17,285 bases of DNA from Bacillota bacterium (GCA_003387805.1 QGSR01000009.1:1-17285), one strand, 5' to 3'. Shown: positions 6,448 through 15,738, numbered from the stretch's first letter. Program-made: numbers and translations. The notes: generated by a model from the sequence alone, not told the origin.

Positions 6448-7827
6448 TTACACCGTCACTTCGTCCACGAACTTGGTGTACTCCTTGTAGAAGCGCAGCC
6501 GCACGCTGCCCGTCTCGCCTTTGCGCTGCTTGGCGAAGATGACTTCCACCACGCCCTCGGTGCCCTCCTCCCGGGCCCGCTCGGGATAGTAGTAATCGTC
6601 GCGGTAGAGGAAGATGACGACGTCGGCGAACTCCTCGATGTTGCCGCTGTCGCGCAGGTCCGACATGACGGGGCGCTTGTTGTCGCGGCTCTCCACCGAG
6701 CGGTTCAGCTGCGACAGCAAAATGATGGGCAAATCCAGCTCGCCCGCCAGATCCCGCAGCTCCCGCACGATGTCGCCCACCACCAGCGCCCAGTTTTTCG
6801 ACGTGTTGGCCGGCGGTTTGATGAGCTGCAGGTAGTCGATGACGATGAGGCCCAGATTGGGCTCCTCCGCCTTGACCTTGCGGGCCTGGGCCCGGATTTC
6901 CGACACCGTCATGCCCCGCCGGTCCACGATCTTGATGGGCAGCTGGTACAGCTCGTTGAAAATCGACTCGGTGCGGGCGAACTTCTCGTCGTCCATCCTG
7001 GTCTGGTAGTCGCGGGCCGTCACTTCCGCCGCGCCGTTTTCCTGCTTGTAGCGGAACAGCTCGCTGATGACCAGGCGGTCGCCGATCTGCACGTCGTCCA
7101 TCTCCAGGCTGAAGATGAGCACCGGCGTGCGCTCCCTGGACTTGGCCACGTTGACGGCCCAGTTGAGGACCAGCGACGTCTTGCCCATGGACGGCCGGGC
7201 CGCCAAAATGATGAGGTCGCCCTTCTTGAAGCCCGTCGTCATCATGTCGATGGAAGGATATTTCACCAACAGTCCCGACGGCCGGCGGCCCTCCCGGCGC
7301 TCCAGGAGCTCCAGATAGCATTTGCGCAGCACGTCCACCAAGTCTTTGATGTCGTCGCGCGTGTCGGCCTTGGCCGTCGCGGCGAAAATGAGCTCCTGGG
7401 CCCGGGCCTGGATGCGCTCGATGGGCTCGGTGTGCTCCAGCAGCACCATCTGCTGGATTTCCTCCACCGCCTGCATAATGCGGCGCCGGGCCAGCCGTTC
7501 GTTCAGCGAATCGACGCTGGGCCCCAGCTCCAGCTCGCTGACGAAAGACTCGGTGACGGCCATCAGCGCGTTGTTCCAGTCCACGCCTTCCACGCCGCGC
7601 AGCCGGTTGTACACTTGCGTGTACGAAATGCGGCCGCCCTGGTTGTACAAGTCCACCACGGCCTCGAACATTTGCCGGTAGACGGGATCAAAGAAGTGGT
7701 CCGGCGACAGCCGGTGCATCACCGTGTCCACGGTGTGGGGGTGCTTGATCAAAATGCCGATGACGCGGCGTTCCGCGTCGACGTCGGCCAGCCCGGGGTG
7801 CCGACGCGCGTCAGCCGTCGTATTCAT
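6448..7827 (-). CDS. dnaB: Replicative DNA helicase
   Basis: This is the hexameric 5'-3' helicase that unwinds DNA at the fork (called DnaC in B. subtilis). It has an N-terminal DnaB domain (about 14-115) and a RecA-like motor: Walker A ARPSMGKTS at 210-218, Walker B LIVIDYLQL at 327-335, then LSQLNRSVE at 371-379 and the arginine-finger-region segment SDLRDSGNIEEFADVV. The length of 459 is normal. The N-terminus is somewhat divergent (LADVDAERRVIGILIK rather than the usual PxxxEAEQxVLG pattern). The ATG at 7827 has AAGGAG at a good distance upstream and overlaps the dnaD-like gene by 17 bases, so loader and helicase are translated from adjoining frames. No intein is present. Confidence 0.96.
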   Translation of the reverse strand: MNTTADARRHPGLADVDAERRVIGILIKHPHTVDTVMHRLSPDHFFDPVYRQMFEAVVDLYNQGGRISYTQVYNRLRGVEGVDWNNALMAVTESFVSELELGPSVDSLNERLARRRIMQAVEEIQQMVLLEHTEPIERIQARAQELIFAATAKADTRDDIKDLVDVLRKCYLELLERREGRRPSGLLVKYPSIDMMTTGFKKGDLIILAARPSMGKTSLVLNWAVNVAKSRERTPVLIFSLEMDDVQIGDRLVISELFRYKQENGAAEVTARDYQTRMDDEKFARTESIFNELYQLPIKIVDRRGMTVSEIRAQARKVKAEEPNLGLIVIDYLQLIKPPANTSKNWALVVGDIVRELRDLAGELDLPIILLSQLNRSVESRDNKRPVMSDLRDSGNIEEFADVVIFLYRDDYYYPERAREEGTEGVVEVIFAKQRKGETGSVRLRFYKEYTKFVDEVTV

Positions 7828-8665
7828 CGGCGTACATCTCCTTCCAGCGGCGCACCGCGTCCGGGTCCACCGAGTCGTACGCGGCCGCGTTGGGCGCGCC
7901 CTCGCTGCGCTGCGGCAGCGCCGACGCGCGCGACTGGCGGCTGCGCTGCAGGTCGGCCACCGTGCGCACGCCGTCGTTGTACCAGTTGCGCAGCACCGCC
8001 TCCAGGTAGTTCATGCGCGGCGTCTTGGCGTTTTGCACCGTCTCCTCGATGGCCAGCGCGATGACGTCGGGCGACATGCCCATCTCCTCCAGCCAAAAGC
8101 GCAGCTTCTCGAACTGGGACGGGCCCAGCAGGCCGATGCGCTGGTGATAAAAAGCCACCACCGCCTCCAGGCCCGAGTCCGGGGCCGGAGGGGCCGTGCC
8201 GCCGTCGGCCGCGCCCCCGGCGACAGGCGGCGCGGCCCCGCCGGCCTCGGCCGTCTCCTCCGAGACCGTCGCTTCGGCCGCCGCGGCCGTCTGCGCCGCC
8301 GCGGTCAGCGCCGCTCCCGCGGGCGCCTCCGCGCCGGCCGGCGGGGCCGCGTCCGGCGGCGGCATGCACAGCGCCACGGCTTGTCCGCGCCGGACCAGAA
8401 GCCCGGCCCGCTCCAAATCGTCCAGAATGTGCTCCAGGCCCGCCGCGTCCACGCCCAGCCGCCGGGCCGTTTCGGCCACGGCGTCGCCGCGGAAGCCGGG
8501 CCGGCTCGCGAGCTCGTACAAGTTCAGCCAAGCCAGCACGGCCGGTCCGCCCACGACCGGCTGGTACACGGTGAACAGCTCCCGGGGCACGGCCAGCGGC
8601 CACTCCCGCCCTCCTTCCGCCGTCACCGTCCATTGGACGGGCGCAGCAGCGCCTTCCGTGGTCAT
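7811..8665 (-). CDS. DnaD-domain primosome protein
   Basis: The product has a winged-helix-like N-terminal region (about 25-100) and an Ala/Pro-rich low-complexity linker (about 103-163). A C-terminal DnaD/DnaB_2 domain (about 166-245) ends in the family's YxxxIxxxW-type motif, here YLEAVLRNW at 220-228. Proteins of this family remodel DNA at origins and help load the replicative helicase in Bacillota. Its place directly upstream of dnaB, with a 17-base overlap, supports that role. The ATG at 8665 is chosen because AGGA lies eight bases upstream and it falls ten bases after the ddl stop; a start at 8698 would overlap ddl. From sequence alone it cannot be decided whether it corresponds to DnaD or to the B. 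subtilis DnaB initiator. Confidence 0.85.
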   Translation of the reverse strand: MTTEGAAAPVQWTVTAEGGREWPLAVPRELFTVYQPVVGGPAVLAWLNLYELASRPGFRGDAVAETARRLGVDAAGLEHILDDLERAGLLVRRGQAVALCMPPPDAAPPAGAEAPAGAALTAAAQTAAAAEATVSEETAEAGGAAPPVAGGAADGGTAPPAPDSGLEAVVAFYHQRIGLLGPSQFEKLRFWLEEMGMSPDVIALAIEETVQNAKTPRMNYLEAVLRNWYNDGVRTVADLQRSRQSRASALPQRSEGAPNAAAYDSVDPDAVRRWKEMYADEYDG

Positions 8666-8675
8666 ATCGCAGATC

Positions 8676-9812
8676 CTACCTCCCGGAAACGTGGTCACCC
8701 GCGGCCGCCTCGCGCCGGCGGCGCCGCTCGTGCCGCTCCAAGCCCAGCTGGATCAGACGGTCGATCAGTTCCGGGTACGGCAGGCCGGTGGCTTCCCACA
8801 GCTTGGGGAACATGCTGATGCGCGTGAAGCCGGGCATGGTGTTGATCTCATTCACCCAGACGGTCTCCGTCTCCTTGTGCACGAAAAAGTCCACGCGGGC
8901 CAGCCCGCTCCCGTCCACCGCCTGAAACGCGGCCACGGCCATGCGGCGCACCTGCTCCGCGGCGGCCTCGCTGATGCGGGCGGGAATAATCAGCTCGGAC
9001 TCACCCGACACGTATTTGGCTTCGTAATCGTAAAAGTCGCCCGCGGGCACGATTTCGCCCGGAATGGACGCCTCGGGGCGGTCGTTGCCCAGAACGCTGA
9101 CTTCCACTTCGCGGCACTCCAGCGCCGCCCGCTCCACGATGACTTTGCGGTCGTGGCGCAGCGCCTCCTGCACCGCCGCGTCCAGCCCCTCCGGCGCCGC
9201 GACGCGGCTGACGCCGACGCTGGACCCCAGATTGGCCGGCTTGACGAAACACGGATAGCCCAGCTCGTCGCTGATGCGCTCGCGCAGCCGCGCGGCGTCC
9301 TCGGCCCACTGCGCGTCGGTGAAAACGATGTAATCCAGCACCGGCAAGCCCGCGTGCCGGAAGGCCATTTTCATGAAGGCTTTGTCCATGGCCACGGCCG
9401 AGGCCGCCACGCCGGCGCCGACGTAGGGGACGCCGGCCAAGTCGAACAAGCCCTGGATGGTTCCGTCCTCGCCGTAGGGTCCGTGCAGCACGGGAAAGAA
9501 AATGTCCGCGGACGCCAGCGCCGCGGCCGGACCGCTTTCCGCGGGCGCGCCGGGCGCGGCCGCCCGCGCCGGCAGGCCGCCGCCCGCCACCAGGGAGCGG
9601 GGCGGGACGGCCCCGTCGGGCACGCGGCCTTCCATGAGGGTCTTGAGCGGATCGCCCCCCACCAGCCAGCGCCCGTCTTTGGCGATGCCCACGGGGATGA
9701 CTTCGTACCGCTCCTTGTCGATGGCGCTGATGATGCTTTGCGCCGACATGAGCGACACTTCGTGCTCGCCGGAGCGGCCGCCGAAGACGACGGCGACGCG
9801 CAGTTTGCCCAC
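8676..9812 (-). CDS. ddl: D-alanine--D-alanine ligase
   Basis: This ATP-grasp enzyme joins two D-alanines for the peptidoglycan stem. Key positions are visible: SGEHEVSL (Glu16, matching Glu15 of E. coli DdlB), LHGPYGEDGT, GSSVGVS (the Ser of the D-Ala-binding triad), DYEAKY (the Tyr that marks D-Ala-D-Ala rather than D-Ala-D-lactate ligases), and EINTMPGFT with the metal-binding Glu and Asn. About 378 residues, the long form, with an Ala/Gly/Pro-rich loop near 75-100. GTG at 9812 is preferred because AGGAG lies eight bases upstream; GTG 9821 is too close to it. The gap to the upstream aminotransferase is about 85 bases with no convincing promoter, so read-through from upstream is likely. Confidence 0.96.
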   Translation of the reverse strand: MGKLRVAVVFGGRSGEHEVSLMSAQSIISAIDKERYEVIPVGIAKDGRWLVGGDPLKTLMEGRVPDGAVPPRSLVAGGGLPARAAAPGAPAESGPAAALASADIFFPVLHGPYGEDGTIQGLFDLAGVPYVGAGVAASAVAMDKAFMKMAFRHAGLPVLDYIVFTDAQWAEDAARLRERISDELGYPCFVKPANLGSSVGVSRVAAPEGLDAAVQEALRHDRKVIVERAALECREVEVSVLGNDRPEASIPGEIVPAGDFYDYEAKYVSGESELIIPARISEAAAEQVRRMAVAAFQAVDGSGLARVDFFVHKETETVWVNEINTMPGFTRISMFPKLWEATGLPYPELIDRLIQLGLERHERRRRREAAAGDHVSGR

Positions 9813-9897
9813 CGTTACCACTCCTAATAAAGGCCTCAGACTGCTACACCATATTCACGCGGGCGGGCGCTGCGCCGTCGGCCGGCATCCGTCCCGC

Positions 9898-11102
<1,205 letters not shown>

Positions 11103-11106
<4 letters not shown>

Positions 11107-11975
11107 GCCTCCGCCTCCTTGCCTCGCAAAGCTTCCAGCAGCGCCTCGCGCATCACGTTCGCGGGCGCCGGCGTGCCCGTCCAGCACTCAAAGGCCTCCA
11201 CGCCCTGGTACAGCAACATGCCCCAGCCCGGCAGCGTGCGGCAGCCCCGGGCCTCGGCCGCCCGGAGCAGCGGCGTTTTCAGCGGCGTGTAGACGATGTC
11301 GGCCACCAGGTGCCGCGGCGCCAGCAAATCCGGATCCAGGGGCAGCGAAGGGTCGCCCGCCATGCCGACGGATGTGGTCTGCACCACCGCGTCCGCGGCC
11401 CGCAGCTCCGCGGCCAAAGGTTCCCGGGCCAGGGACAAACCGGCCGACGACGCGCCGTGCCGCGCGACGGCCTCCGCCAGCCGCCCAGCCTTGCTTTCCG
11501 TGCGGTTGGCCACGGCCACCCGCTCGGCCCCGGCCCGCGCCAGCGCGATGGCCACGGCCCGGGCCGCGCCGCCCGCGCCGAGCACCAGCACGCGGGCGCC
11601 ATGCGGGTCAAACCCCGCCACTTCCCGCAGCGAGCGCACGAAGCCGGAGCCGTCGGTGTTGTGGCCCACCAGCCGGCCGCTGTCGTTGACGATGGTATTG
11701 ACCGCGCCCATGGCGGCCGCCTCGGGCGTCAGCTCGTCCAAAAACGGAATGACCGCCGTCTTGTGGGGCACGGTGACGTTGACGCCCCGGATGGACAGCG
11801 CTTTGACGCCCGCCAGCGCGGCGCTCACCGCGTCGTCCGCCACTTCAAAGGGCACGTACACCCAGTCCATGCCCAAGTGGGCGAAGGCGCGGTTGTGCAT
11901 GCGCGGCGAGAGCGAATGGGCCACCGGCCGGCCGATGAGGCCCACCACGGCCGCGGCCCCCGTCAGCTCCGTCAC
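11103..11975 (-). CDS. aroE: Shikimate dehydrogenase (NADP+)
   Basis: AroE reduces 3-dehydroshikimate to shikimate with NADPH in aromatic amino acid synthesis. The 290-residue product has the shikimate-binding SLSPRMHN (21-28), the catalytic Lys72 in NVTVPHK, Asp108 in HNTDGSGF, the nucleotide loop GAGGAARA (133-140), NRTESKA for the NADP phosphate, and a C-terminal [12 protein letters not shown]. All key residues are present. The GTG start at 11975 has GGGAGGG six bases upstream. It follows rplI by about 33 bases and overlaps the aminotransferase by four bases. Its place inside a ribosomal/replication operon, away from other aro genes, is unusual. Confidence 0.96.
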
Positions 11976-12008
11976 GCCCGTCCCTCCCGCTTCCCGACCG
12001 CGCGGCGC

Positions 12009-12458
12009 TTACTTGTCCTCGACCAAATCCACCTTCAGCTGCGCCTGCACGCCCGGGTACAGCCGCACCGTCACCGTGTGGGCGCCCACCGTTTTCAGCG
12101 GCTCGTCCAGCTCGATGCGGCGCTTGTCCACGCGGACGCCCAGCTGCTTCTCCACGTGCTCCGCGATGTCGCCCGACGTCACCGAGCCGAACAGGCGGCC
12201 GCCCTCGCCGGCTTTCACCTTAATGACCAGCGTTCCCCGGGCCAGCTTGTCCGCGGCCTCCCGGGCTTCCGCCTCCTCCCGGGCCTGCTTGGCCGCGGCG
12301 CGCTTTTGCCGCTGCTCGTGCTGCTTCAAGTTGGCGCCCGTGGCCTCCACGGCCAGGCCCCGGGGAATCAGGAAGTTGCGCGCGTACCCTTCGGCCACGT
12401 CCACGACTTCGTCTTTGCGGCCGATGTTTTTCACGTCCTGAAGCAAAATGACTTTCAA
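12009..12458 (-). CDS. rplI: 50S ribosomal protein L9
   Basis: L9 binds 23S rRNA at the base of the L1 stalk and stretches out from the ribosome. The product is 149 residues, the same length as in B. subtilis: N-terminal globular domain ([20 protein letters not shown], then [17 protein letters not shown]), a long connecting helix rich in Lys, Arg, Glu and Ala (about 52-80), and a C-terminal domain ([14 protein letters not shown]). The TTG at 12458 is chosen because GGGAGGAG lies six bases upstream and gives the canonical MKVILL start; another TTG at 12461 is too close to the SD. It starts just after yybS (stop at 12481). A gdpP (yybT) gene, usual between yybS and rplI, is absent. Confidence 0.97.
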   Translation of the reverse strand: MKVILLQDVKNIGRKDEVVDVAEGYARNFLIPRGLAVEATGANLKQHEQRQKRAAAKQAREEAEAREAADKLARGTLVIKVKAGEGGRLFGSVTSGDIAEHVEKQLGVRVDKRRIELDEPLKTVGAHTVTVRLYPGVQAQLKVDLVEDK

Positions 12459-12480
12459 CAAAATCTCCTCCCGTCGCCCG

Positions 12481-13554
12481 TCACACCGCGCCCGGGGGCG
12501 CCTCCCCGCCGCCGGCGTTCCCGGCACCGCCTTCGTCGCCGCTTTCCCGGGGCAGCCGACGGAAGTTGAGCCACGTGTCCAGCGCGCCGATCCACGTCAG
12601 GACGAAGGGCGCCAGCCAGTACACGGCCACCAGCAAGATGACGGCCAGCGGCCGGCCGAGACCGCCCCGGCGCAGCCAGTGCCAGCCCACCGCCGCCCCC
12701 TGCACGGCGAACAAGGGGTTGAACACGATGAGCAAGTTGTGGCCGATGACGCCCGCGGCGCCGTCGCCGGATCCGAAAAACACCAGCAAGTGGCCGGCCA
12801 GGAAGCCCAGGGCGAAGGTCCACGGCCAGCGCCACCGGGCGAAGGGCGGAAAGGCCGGCACCGCGTCGCCCAGCCGCCGCAGGGCCAGGCCGGCAAAGGT
12901 GGTGTTGATGAACGCGCCGAAGAGCGCGCCCGCGGAAATCAAGCCGGGAAACAGGGGCCGCATCAGTGTGAAGCTCAGCTCCACATCGGCCACGGCCTGC
13001 TGCAGCGCCCGCATCGTCTCCGCGTCGGCGCCGCCCCGCTGGGCTTCCGACACGACGCCCCGCATCATCTCCAGCAAGTACTCGATGGACACGGCGAACA
13101 CGTCCACGCCCTGCAGCAGCAGCGCGCCCGCCCACACGGCGAAGCCCGGCAGCACCGCAGCCGCAAAGGCCAGCCAAAAGGCCTGCCACCACGACGCGCC
13201 CTCGCGCCAGGCGCCGCCGATGACCATGCCGACGAGGCCCAAGGTCACCAGGGCGATCATCGTCGCGACGGAATACGACTGCAGCGCCTCATCGGAGACG
13301 ACCGCCGGCACGTCGGCGAACATGCTGCGCTGGGCGAAGGCCACCAGCACCAGCGTCGCCACCGCCACCACGGTGCCGGGCCGGTAGCCTTCCCGGTACA
13401 CCAAAACGGCCAGCGGCACGGGTGCCAGGAACAGCAGCGGCACCATGAAAAACGCCCCGGCCAGGGCCAGCAGCATCGTCGAAGCGCCGAGCGCGAAGCG
13501 GCCGCCGCCATGCCGCCCTTCCTCAGGCGGCCGCGGTTCGTGCACGGCCCTCAC
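12481..13554 (-). CDS. YybS-like DUF2232 membrane protein
   Basis: An integral membrane protein of about 357 residues with roughly eight hydrophobic segments, beginning with [20 protein letters not shown] near residue 27 and ending with [16 protein letters not shown] near 305. The pattern and place (between rpsR and rplI) match YybS/DUF2232, a family of unknown molecular role that resembles S-component-like transport proteins. A charged Arg/Glu/Pro N-terminus (1-20) precedes the first membrane helix, and the last 30 residues are a Gly/Glu-rich cytosolic tail. GTG 13554 overlaps the stop of the MazG-like gene as GTGA, so translation is coupled; GTG 13545 is an alternative. The substrate, if any, is unknown. 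Confidence 0.85.
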   Translation of the reverse strand: MRAVHEPRPPEEGRHGGGRFALGASTMLLALAGAFFMVPLLFLAPVPLAVLVYREGYRPGTVVAVATLVLVAFAQRSMFADVPAVVSDEALQSYSVATMIALVTLGLVGMVIGGAWREGASWWQAFWLAFAAAVLPGFAVWAGALLLQGVDVFAVSIEYLLEMMRGVVSEAQRGGADAETMRALQQAVADVELSFTLMRPLFPGLISAGALFGAFINTTFAGLALRRLGDAVPAFPPFARWRWPWTFALGFLAGHLLVFFGSGDGAAGVIGHNLLIVFNPLFAVQGAAVGWHWLRRGGLGRPLAVILLVAVYWLAPFVLTWIGALDTWLNFRRLPRESGDEGGAGNAGGGEAPPGAV

Positions 13555-13871
13555 CCCGCCCCGTGGCGCATATATTCCAAGAGCTCGGAACAGTCACCAA
13601 ACCATTGCTCCGCTTCGTGCCCCTGCTCCACCATGGCCTGCAGCCGTCGCCCGATGGCCTCGTCCAGGCCCGCGTAGGAGATGCCCAGCCGTTTGCTGAG
13701 GGCGAACGCGCTGACGACCATGGCGGCCAGTGCGTCCTCGATGGCTTGTTGGTCGTTGCGGTACATGCTGTCGTACAGAGCGGCGACGCCGGCGGCGGCA
13801 TCGGCCTTGAGACGTTCGATGGCTTGCAGGTTGCGCGCTACGTCCGTCCTGGCTCCTCCGGCCGCGATCAC
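13551..13871 (-). CDS. MazG-like family protein
   Basis: A short all-helical protein of about 106 residues. It resembles the MazG-like family (PF12643) found next to rpsR in many Bacillota: NLQAIERLKADAAAGVAALY, then AIEDALAAMVVSAFALSKRL, then EEGHE-like EQGHEAEQWFGDCSELLEYM. True MazG proteins hydrolyse nucleoside triphosphates through an ExxE...ExxD metal site; that full set is not obvious here, so activity is unproven. GTG 13871 is chosen because CGGAGG lies nine bases upstream and it starts just before the conserved region; a longer frame to 13970 has no support. It overlaps yybS by four bases. Confidence 0.75.
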   Translation of the reverse strand: MIAAGGARTDVARNLQAIERLKADAAAGVAALYDSMYRNDQQAIEDALAAMVVSAFALSKRLGISYAGLDEAIGRRLQAMVEQGHEAEQWFGDCSELLEYMRHGAG

Positions 13872-13949
13872 GGCCCACCACCTCCGTCCGTACCTCCCGG
13901 ACTTCGTCGCGGTCCCGAACCTATCCTGCCCTGGCCGCCGGAGACGACA

Positions 13950-13973
13950 AGGGTGGACCCGAAAGCCCACCCT
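13950..13973. other. Inverted repeat between rpsR and the MazG-like gene
   Basis: AGGGTGG (13950-13956) and CCACCCT (13967-13973) form a 7-bp stem with a 10-base loop. There is no T tract on either side, so a classical terminator is unlikely; it could be an mRNA processing or stability element that sets S18 apart from the downstream genes. The rest of this gap (13872-14041) holds only GC-rich sequence and the SD of the MazG-like gene. Confidence 0.35.
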
Positions 13974-14041
13974 GTGCTGAAACCGATATGGATTCCGCCC
14001 GCGTGCGCGGGCGTGCGAGCGTGCGCCTCCCGGCGCGCCCC

Positions 14042-14266
14042 TCAGTCCGTCGTGTAAGGCAGCAGCGCAACCTGCCGGGCCCGCTTGATGGCCACGGTCA
14101 GCTGGCGCTGGTGCCGGGCGCAGTTGCCGGTGATGCGCCGCGGCAGCATCTTGGCCCGCTCGGTCAGGAAGCGGCGCAAGCGGCCGGTTTCCTTATAATC
14201 GATGCGGTCGATTTTGTCGACGCAGAACGCGCAAACCTTTCTTCTGCGCCTCCGTTCCCGCCGCAC
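14042..14266 (-). CDS. rpsR: 30S ribosomal protein S18
   Basis: S18 pairs with S6 on the 30S platform. The product shows a basic start ([14 protein letters not shown]), [20 protein letters not shown], and the family signature [20 protein letters not shown], ending [12 protein letters not shown]. It keeps the cysteines CxxC plus CxxH of the zinc-ribbon ('C+') form, unlike B. subtilis S18, which has lost them. GTG 14266 has GGAGG eight bases upstream and is preferred (74 residues); ATG 14272 lies one base from the SD, and ATG 14281 lies upstream of it. It follows ssb in the standard rpsF-ssb-rpsR order. Confidence 0.96.
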   Translation of the reverse strand: MRRERRRRRKVCAFCVDKIDRIDYKETGRLRRFLTERAKMLPRRITGNCARHQRQLTVAIKRARQVALLPYTTD

Positions 14267-14326
14267 AAGCATTCCTCCCATCCTGCAAACCGCCGGCCGC
14301 GGACGGAGGCGTCCGCGGCGGCGCGT

Positions 14327-14722
14327 TTAAAAGGGAACTTCGTCTTCTTCAAAGCCCGGGAAAGGGTCGGCCGCCGGGCCCGTGCCTTCGGACGGGCCGT
14401 CTTTCGGCCAATCCAGAAAGCGCACGTTGTCGGCCACCACTTCGGTAATCCAGCGGGTGCCGCCGTCCTGGGCCTGGTACGAGCGGGTCTGCAGGCGGCC
14501 TTCCACGGCCACCAGCCGCCCTTTGCCCAGGTTGTGCGCGCACACCTCCGCGAGCTTGCGCCACGTGACGACGGTGAAAAAGTCCGTCTCGCGCTCGCCC
14601 TGCTGGTTCATGAACGGCCGATCCACAGCGATGCGGAAGTTGGTCACCGGAACGCCCGTCTGGGTGTACCGCAGCTCGGGATCCGTGGCCAGGCGCCCGA
14701 TTAGAATTACCCGGTTCAGCAA
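14327..14722 (-). CDS. ssb: Single-stranded DNA-binding protein
   Basis: A 131-residue SSB with a full OB fold (MLNRVILIGRLATDPELRYT, then NFRIAVDRPF, then ETDFFTVVTWRKLAEVC and GRLVAVEGRLQTRSY) and a short Pro/Gly/acid linker. It ends in the conserved acidic tip FEEDEVPF, through which SSB recruits replication and repair partners. It coats single-stranded DNA at the fork. The linker is much shorter than in B. subtilis SsbA (172 residues). The TTG start at 14722 has GGAGGG seven bases upstream. It lies between rpsF and rpsR, the usual arrangement, so it shares the rpsF promoter. Confidence 0.97.
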   Translation of the reverse strand: MLNRVILIGRLATDPELRYTQTGVPVTNFRIAVDRPFMNQQGERETDFFTVVTWRKLAEVCAHNLGKGRLVAVEGRLQTRSYQAQDGGTRWITEVVADNVRFLDWPKDGPSEGTGPAADPFPGFEEDEVPF

Positions 14723-14746
14723 CGTCAGACCCTCCTCCGCGCTCGC

Positions 14747-15301
14747 TTACGACTCCTGCTTCCCGGCCGCTTCGTCGGCATCGTCGCCGGCTTCGGCGGA
14801 AGCCTTGGCTTCCTCTTCGGCGTCGGCGCCGGCTTCGGCTTCGGCGGGAGCGTCGGTTTCGGCTGCCGCTTCCGCTTCGGCGCCCGCTTCCTCCGCCGCC
14901 TCCGTCTCCGCCGCGTCGCCCGCGCCTTCATCGCCTTCGGACGGCTCCTCGGCCGGCTTTTCCTCGGCCTTCACGGACTCCGGCGCCGCGGCCGCGGACT
15001 TCGGCACGGCCGTGGGGAATTCGTCCCGCACGACGAGGAAGCGCATGACTGCGTCGGTAATGCGCATGATGCGCTCCAGTTCCGTGGTGATGCCGGGTTG
15101 GCCTTGGAACTTGATGACGACGTAGTAGCCTTCGGTGTGGCCGTCGATCTCGTAAGCGAGCCGACGCTTGCCCCAGGGGTCGACGTGGGTGATCTGGCCG
15201 CCTTGGTCGGTGATGACGTCGGTCAGGCGGTTGATGACCGCGTCCAGCGCGTCCTGTTCCAGGTTCGGCCGGAGGACGACCATCGCCTCATACGGTCGCA
15301 C
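14747..15301 (-). CDS. rpsF: 30S ribosomal protein S6 with long acidic C-terminal tail
   Basis: Residues 1-95 are a standard S6 (MRPYEAMVVLRPNLEQDAL, then HVDPWGKRRLAYEIDGHTEGYYVV, then RIMRITDAVMRFLVVRDE), which binds S18 and the 16S rRNA central domain. Residues about 96-184 form an extra tail almost wholly of Ala, Glu, Asp and Gly with a few Lys, about as long as the core protein. B. subtilis S6 has only 95 residues. The tail is in frame with normal local codon use, so it is not a frameshift artefact. The GTG at 15301 has AGGAGGTGA six bases upstream. It is the first gene of the long minus-strand operon, about 85 bases after the predicted start site. Confidence 0.95.
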   Translation of the reverse strand: MRPYEAMVVLRPNLEQDALDAVINRLTDVITDQGGQITHVDPWGKRRLAYEIDGHTEGYYVVIKFQGQPGITTELERIMRITDAVMRFLVVRDEFPTAVPKSAAAAPESVKAEEKPAEEPSEGDEGAGDAAETEAAEEAGAEAEAAAETDAPAEAEAGADAEEEAKASAEAGDDADEAAGKQES

Positions 15302-15328
15302 GCGGCTTCACCTCCTCCCTATGGACTT

Positions 15329-15373
15329 TGGCCGCAAGCAGCGGCCACGGCCCCGGATCCAAAACGTCCGGAG
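15329..15373 (-). promoter_or_regulatory. Two-hairpin rpsF leader, candidate S6:S18 control element
   Basis: In the leader of the rpsF mRNA there are two stable stems: CTCCGGA/TCCGGGG with a 9-base loop (15351-15373), and a perfect TGGCCGC/GCGGCCA with a 5-base loop (15329-15347), followed by the SD. The S6:S18 complex is known to repress its own operon in several bacteria by binding an rpsF leader structure with an exposed CCG. A CCG is present between the two stems here, but the match to that motif is only suggestive. Confidence 0.4.
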
Positions 15374-15391
15374 CAGGGATACCGCCCCAGT

Positions 15392-15420
15392 ATTATACAC
15401 CGCCCTCGGCGCCGCGGCAA
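15392..15420 (-). promoter_or_regulatory. Promoter of the rpsF operon
   Basis: The minus strand has TTGCCG (15415-15420), a 17-base spacer and a perfect TATAAT (15392-15397). The predicted start is near 15385. It is the only convincing promoter found ahead of the rpsF-to-rsmA gene run. Confidence 0.75.
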
Positions 15421-15443
15421 TAGACGCCGCGCCCGCCCCCGCT

Positions 15444-15659
15444 TTACGGCGTCGCGCCGGTTTCTTCATCATAAACGCGGTGAACCACGGCCTTCACCTG
15501 CTTCTCAAACTTGCGCCGGGGCAGCATGACGACGCGGCCGCAGCCGAGGCACTTGATGCGGAAGTCCATGCCCGTTCGCAGCACCTCCCAGCGGTCGTCG
15601 CCGCACGGGTGCGGCTTGCGCATCTGCACGACGTCGCCCAGATAAAACTTGGCCGGCAA
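15444..15659 (-). CDS. DUF951 family protein
   Basis: A 71-residue protein of the DUF951 family (B. subtilis YyzM type): YLGDVVQMRKPHPCG, then GMDFRIKCLGCGRVVMLPRR and FEKQVKAVV. It has three cysteines (Cys19, Cys37, Cys40) with the CxxC knuckle typical of a small zinc-binding or RNA-binding fold; the fold is close to an SH3-like barrel by pattern, and its role is unknown. The TTG at 15659 has AAGGAGG nine bases upstream; TTG 15665 lies too close to the SD. It sits upstream of rpsF, as in Bacillus near ychF-rpsF, and diverges from rpsD. A TATACT box on the minus strand near 15710 is a weak promoter candidate. Confidence 0.85.
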   Translation of the reverse strand: MPAKFYLGDVVQMRKPHPCGDDRWEVLRTGMDFRIKCLGCGRVVMLPRRKFEKQVKAVVHRVYDEETGATP

Positions 15660-15688
15660 GGCCAACCGCCTCCTTGACGGAAAAATAC

Positions 15689-15717
15689 TTGATCGGTGCT
15701 GGACAAAAGTATATCTT
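15689..15717 (+). promoter_or_regulatory. Possible rpsD promoter
   Basis: TTGATC (15689-15694), a 17-base spacer and TATCTT (15712-15717) form a moderate sigma-A match in the AT-rich divergent region. Neighbouring boxes such as TATATC at 15710 could serve instead, so exact placement is uncertain. Confidence 0.4.
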
Positions 15718-15738
15718 ATTAGGAGTGAAACCCCGTAA

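Noticed and set aside
6277..8064. Long plus-strand open frame opposite dnaB
   Set aside because: Antisense shadow of dnaB, with His/Val/Leu/Arg-rich composition, no SD and no recognisable family.
15716..15727. 12-base match TTATTAGGAGTG shared with the region just upstream of ddl (minus strand)
   Set aside because: Short matches of this length are expected by chance in 17 kb, and both contain an ordinary SD core; no longer similarity surrounds them.
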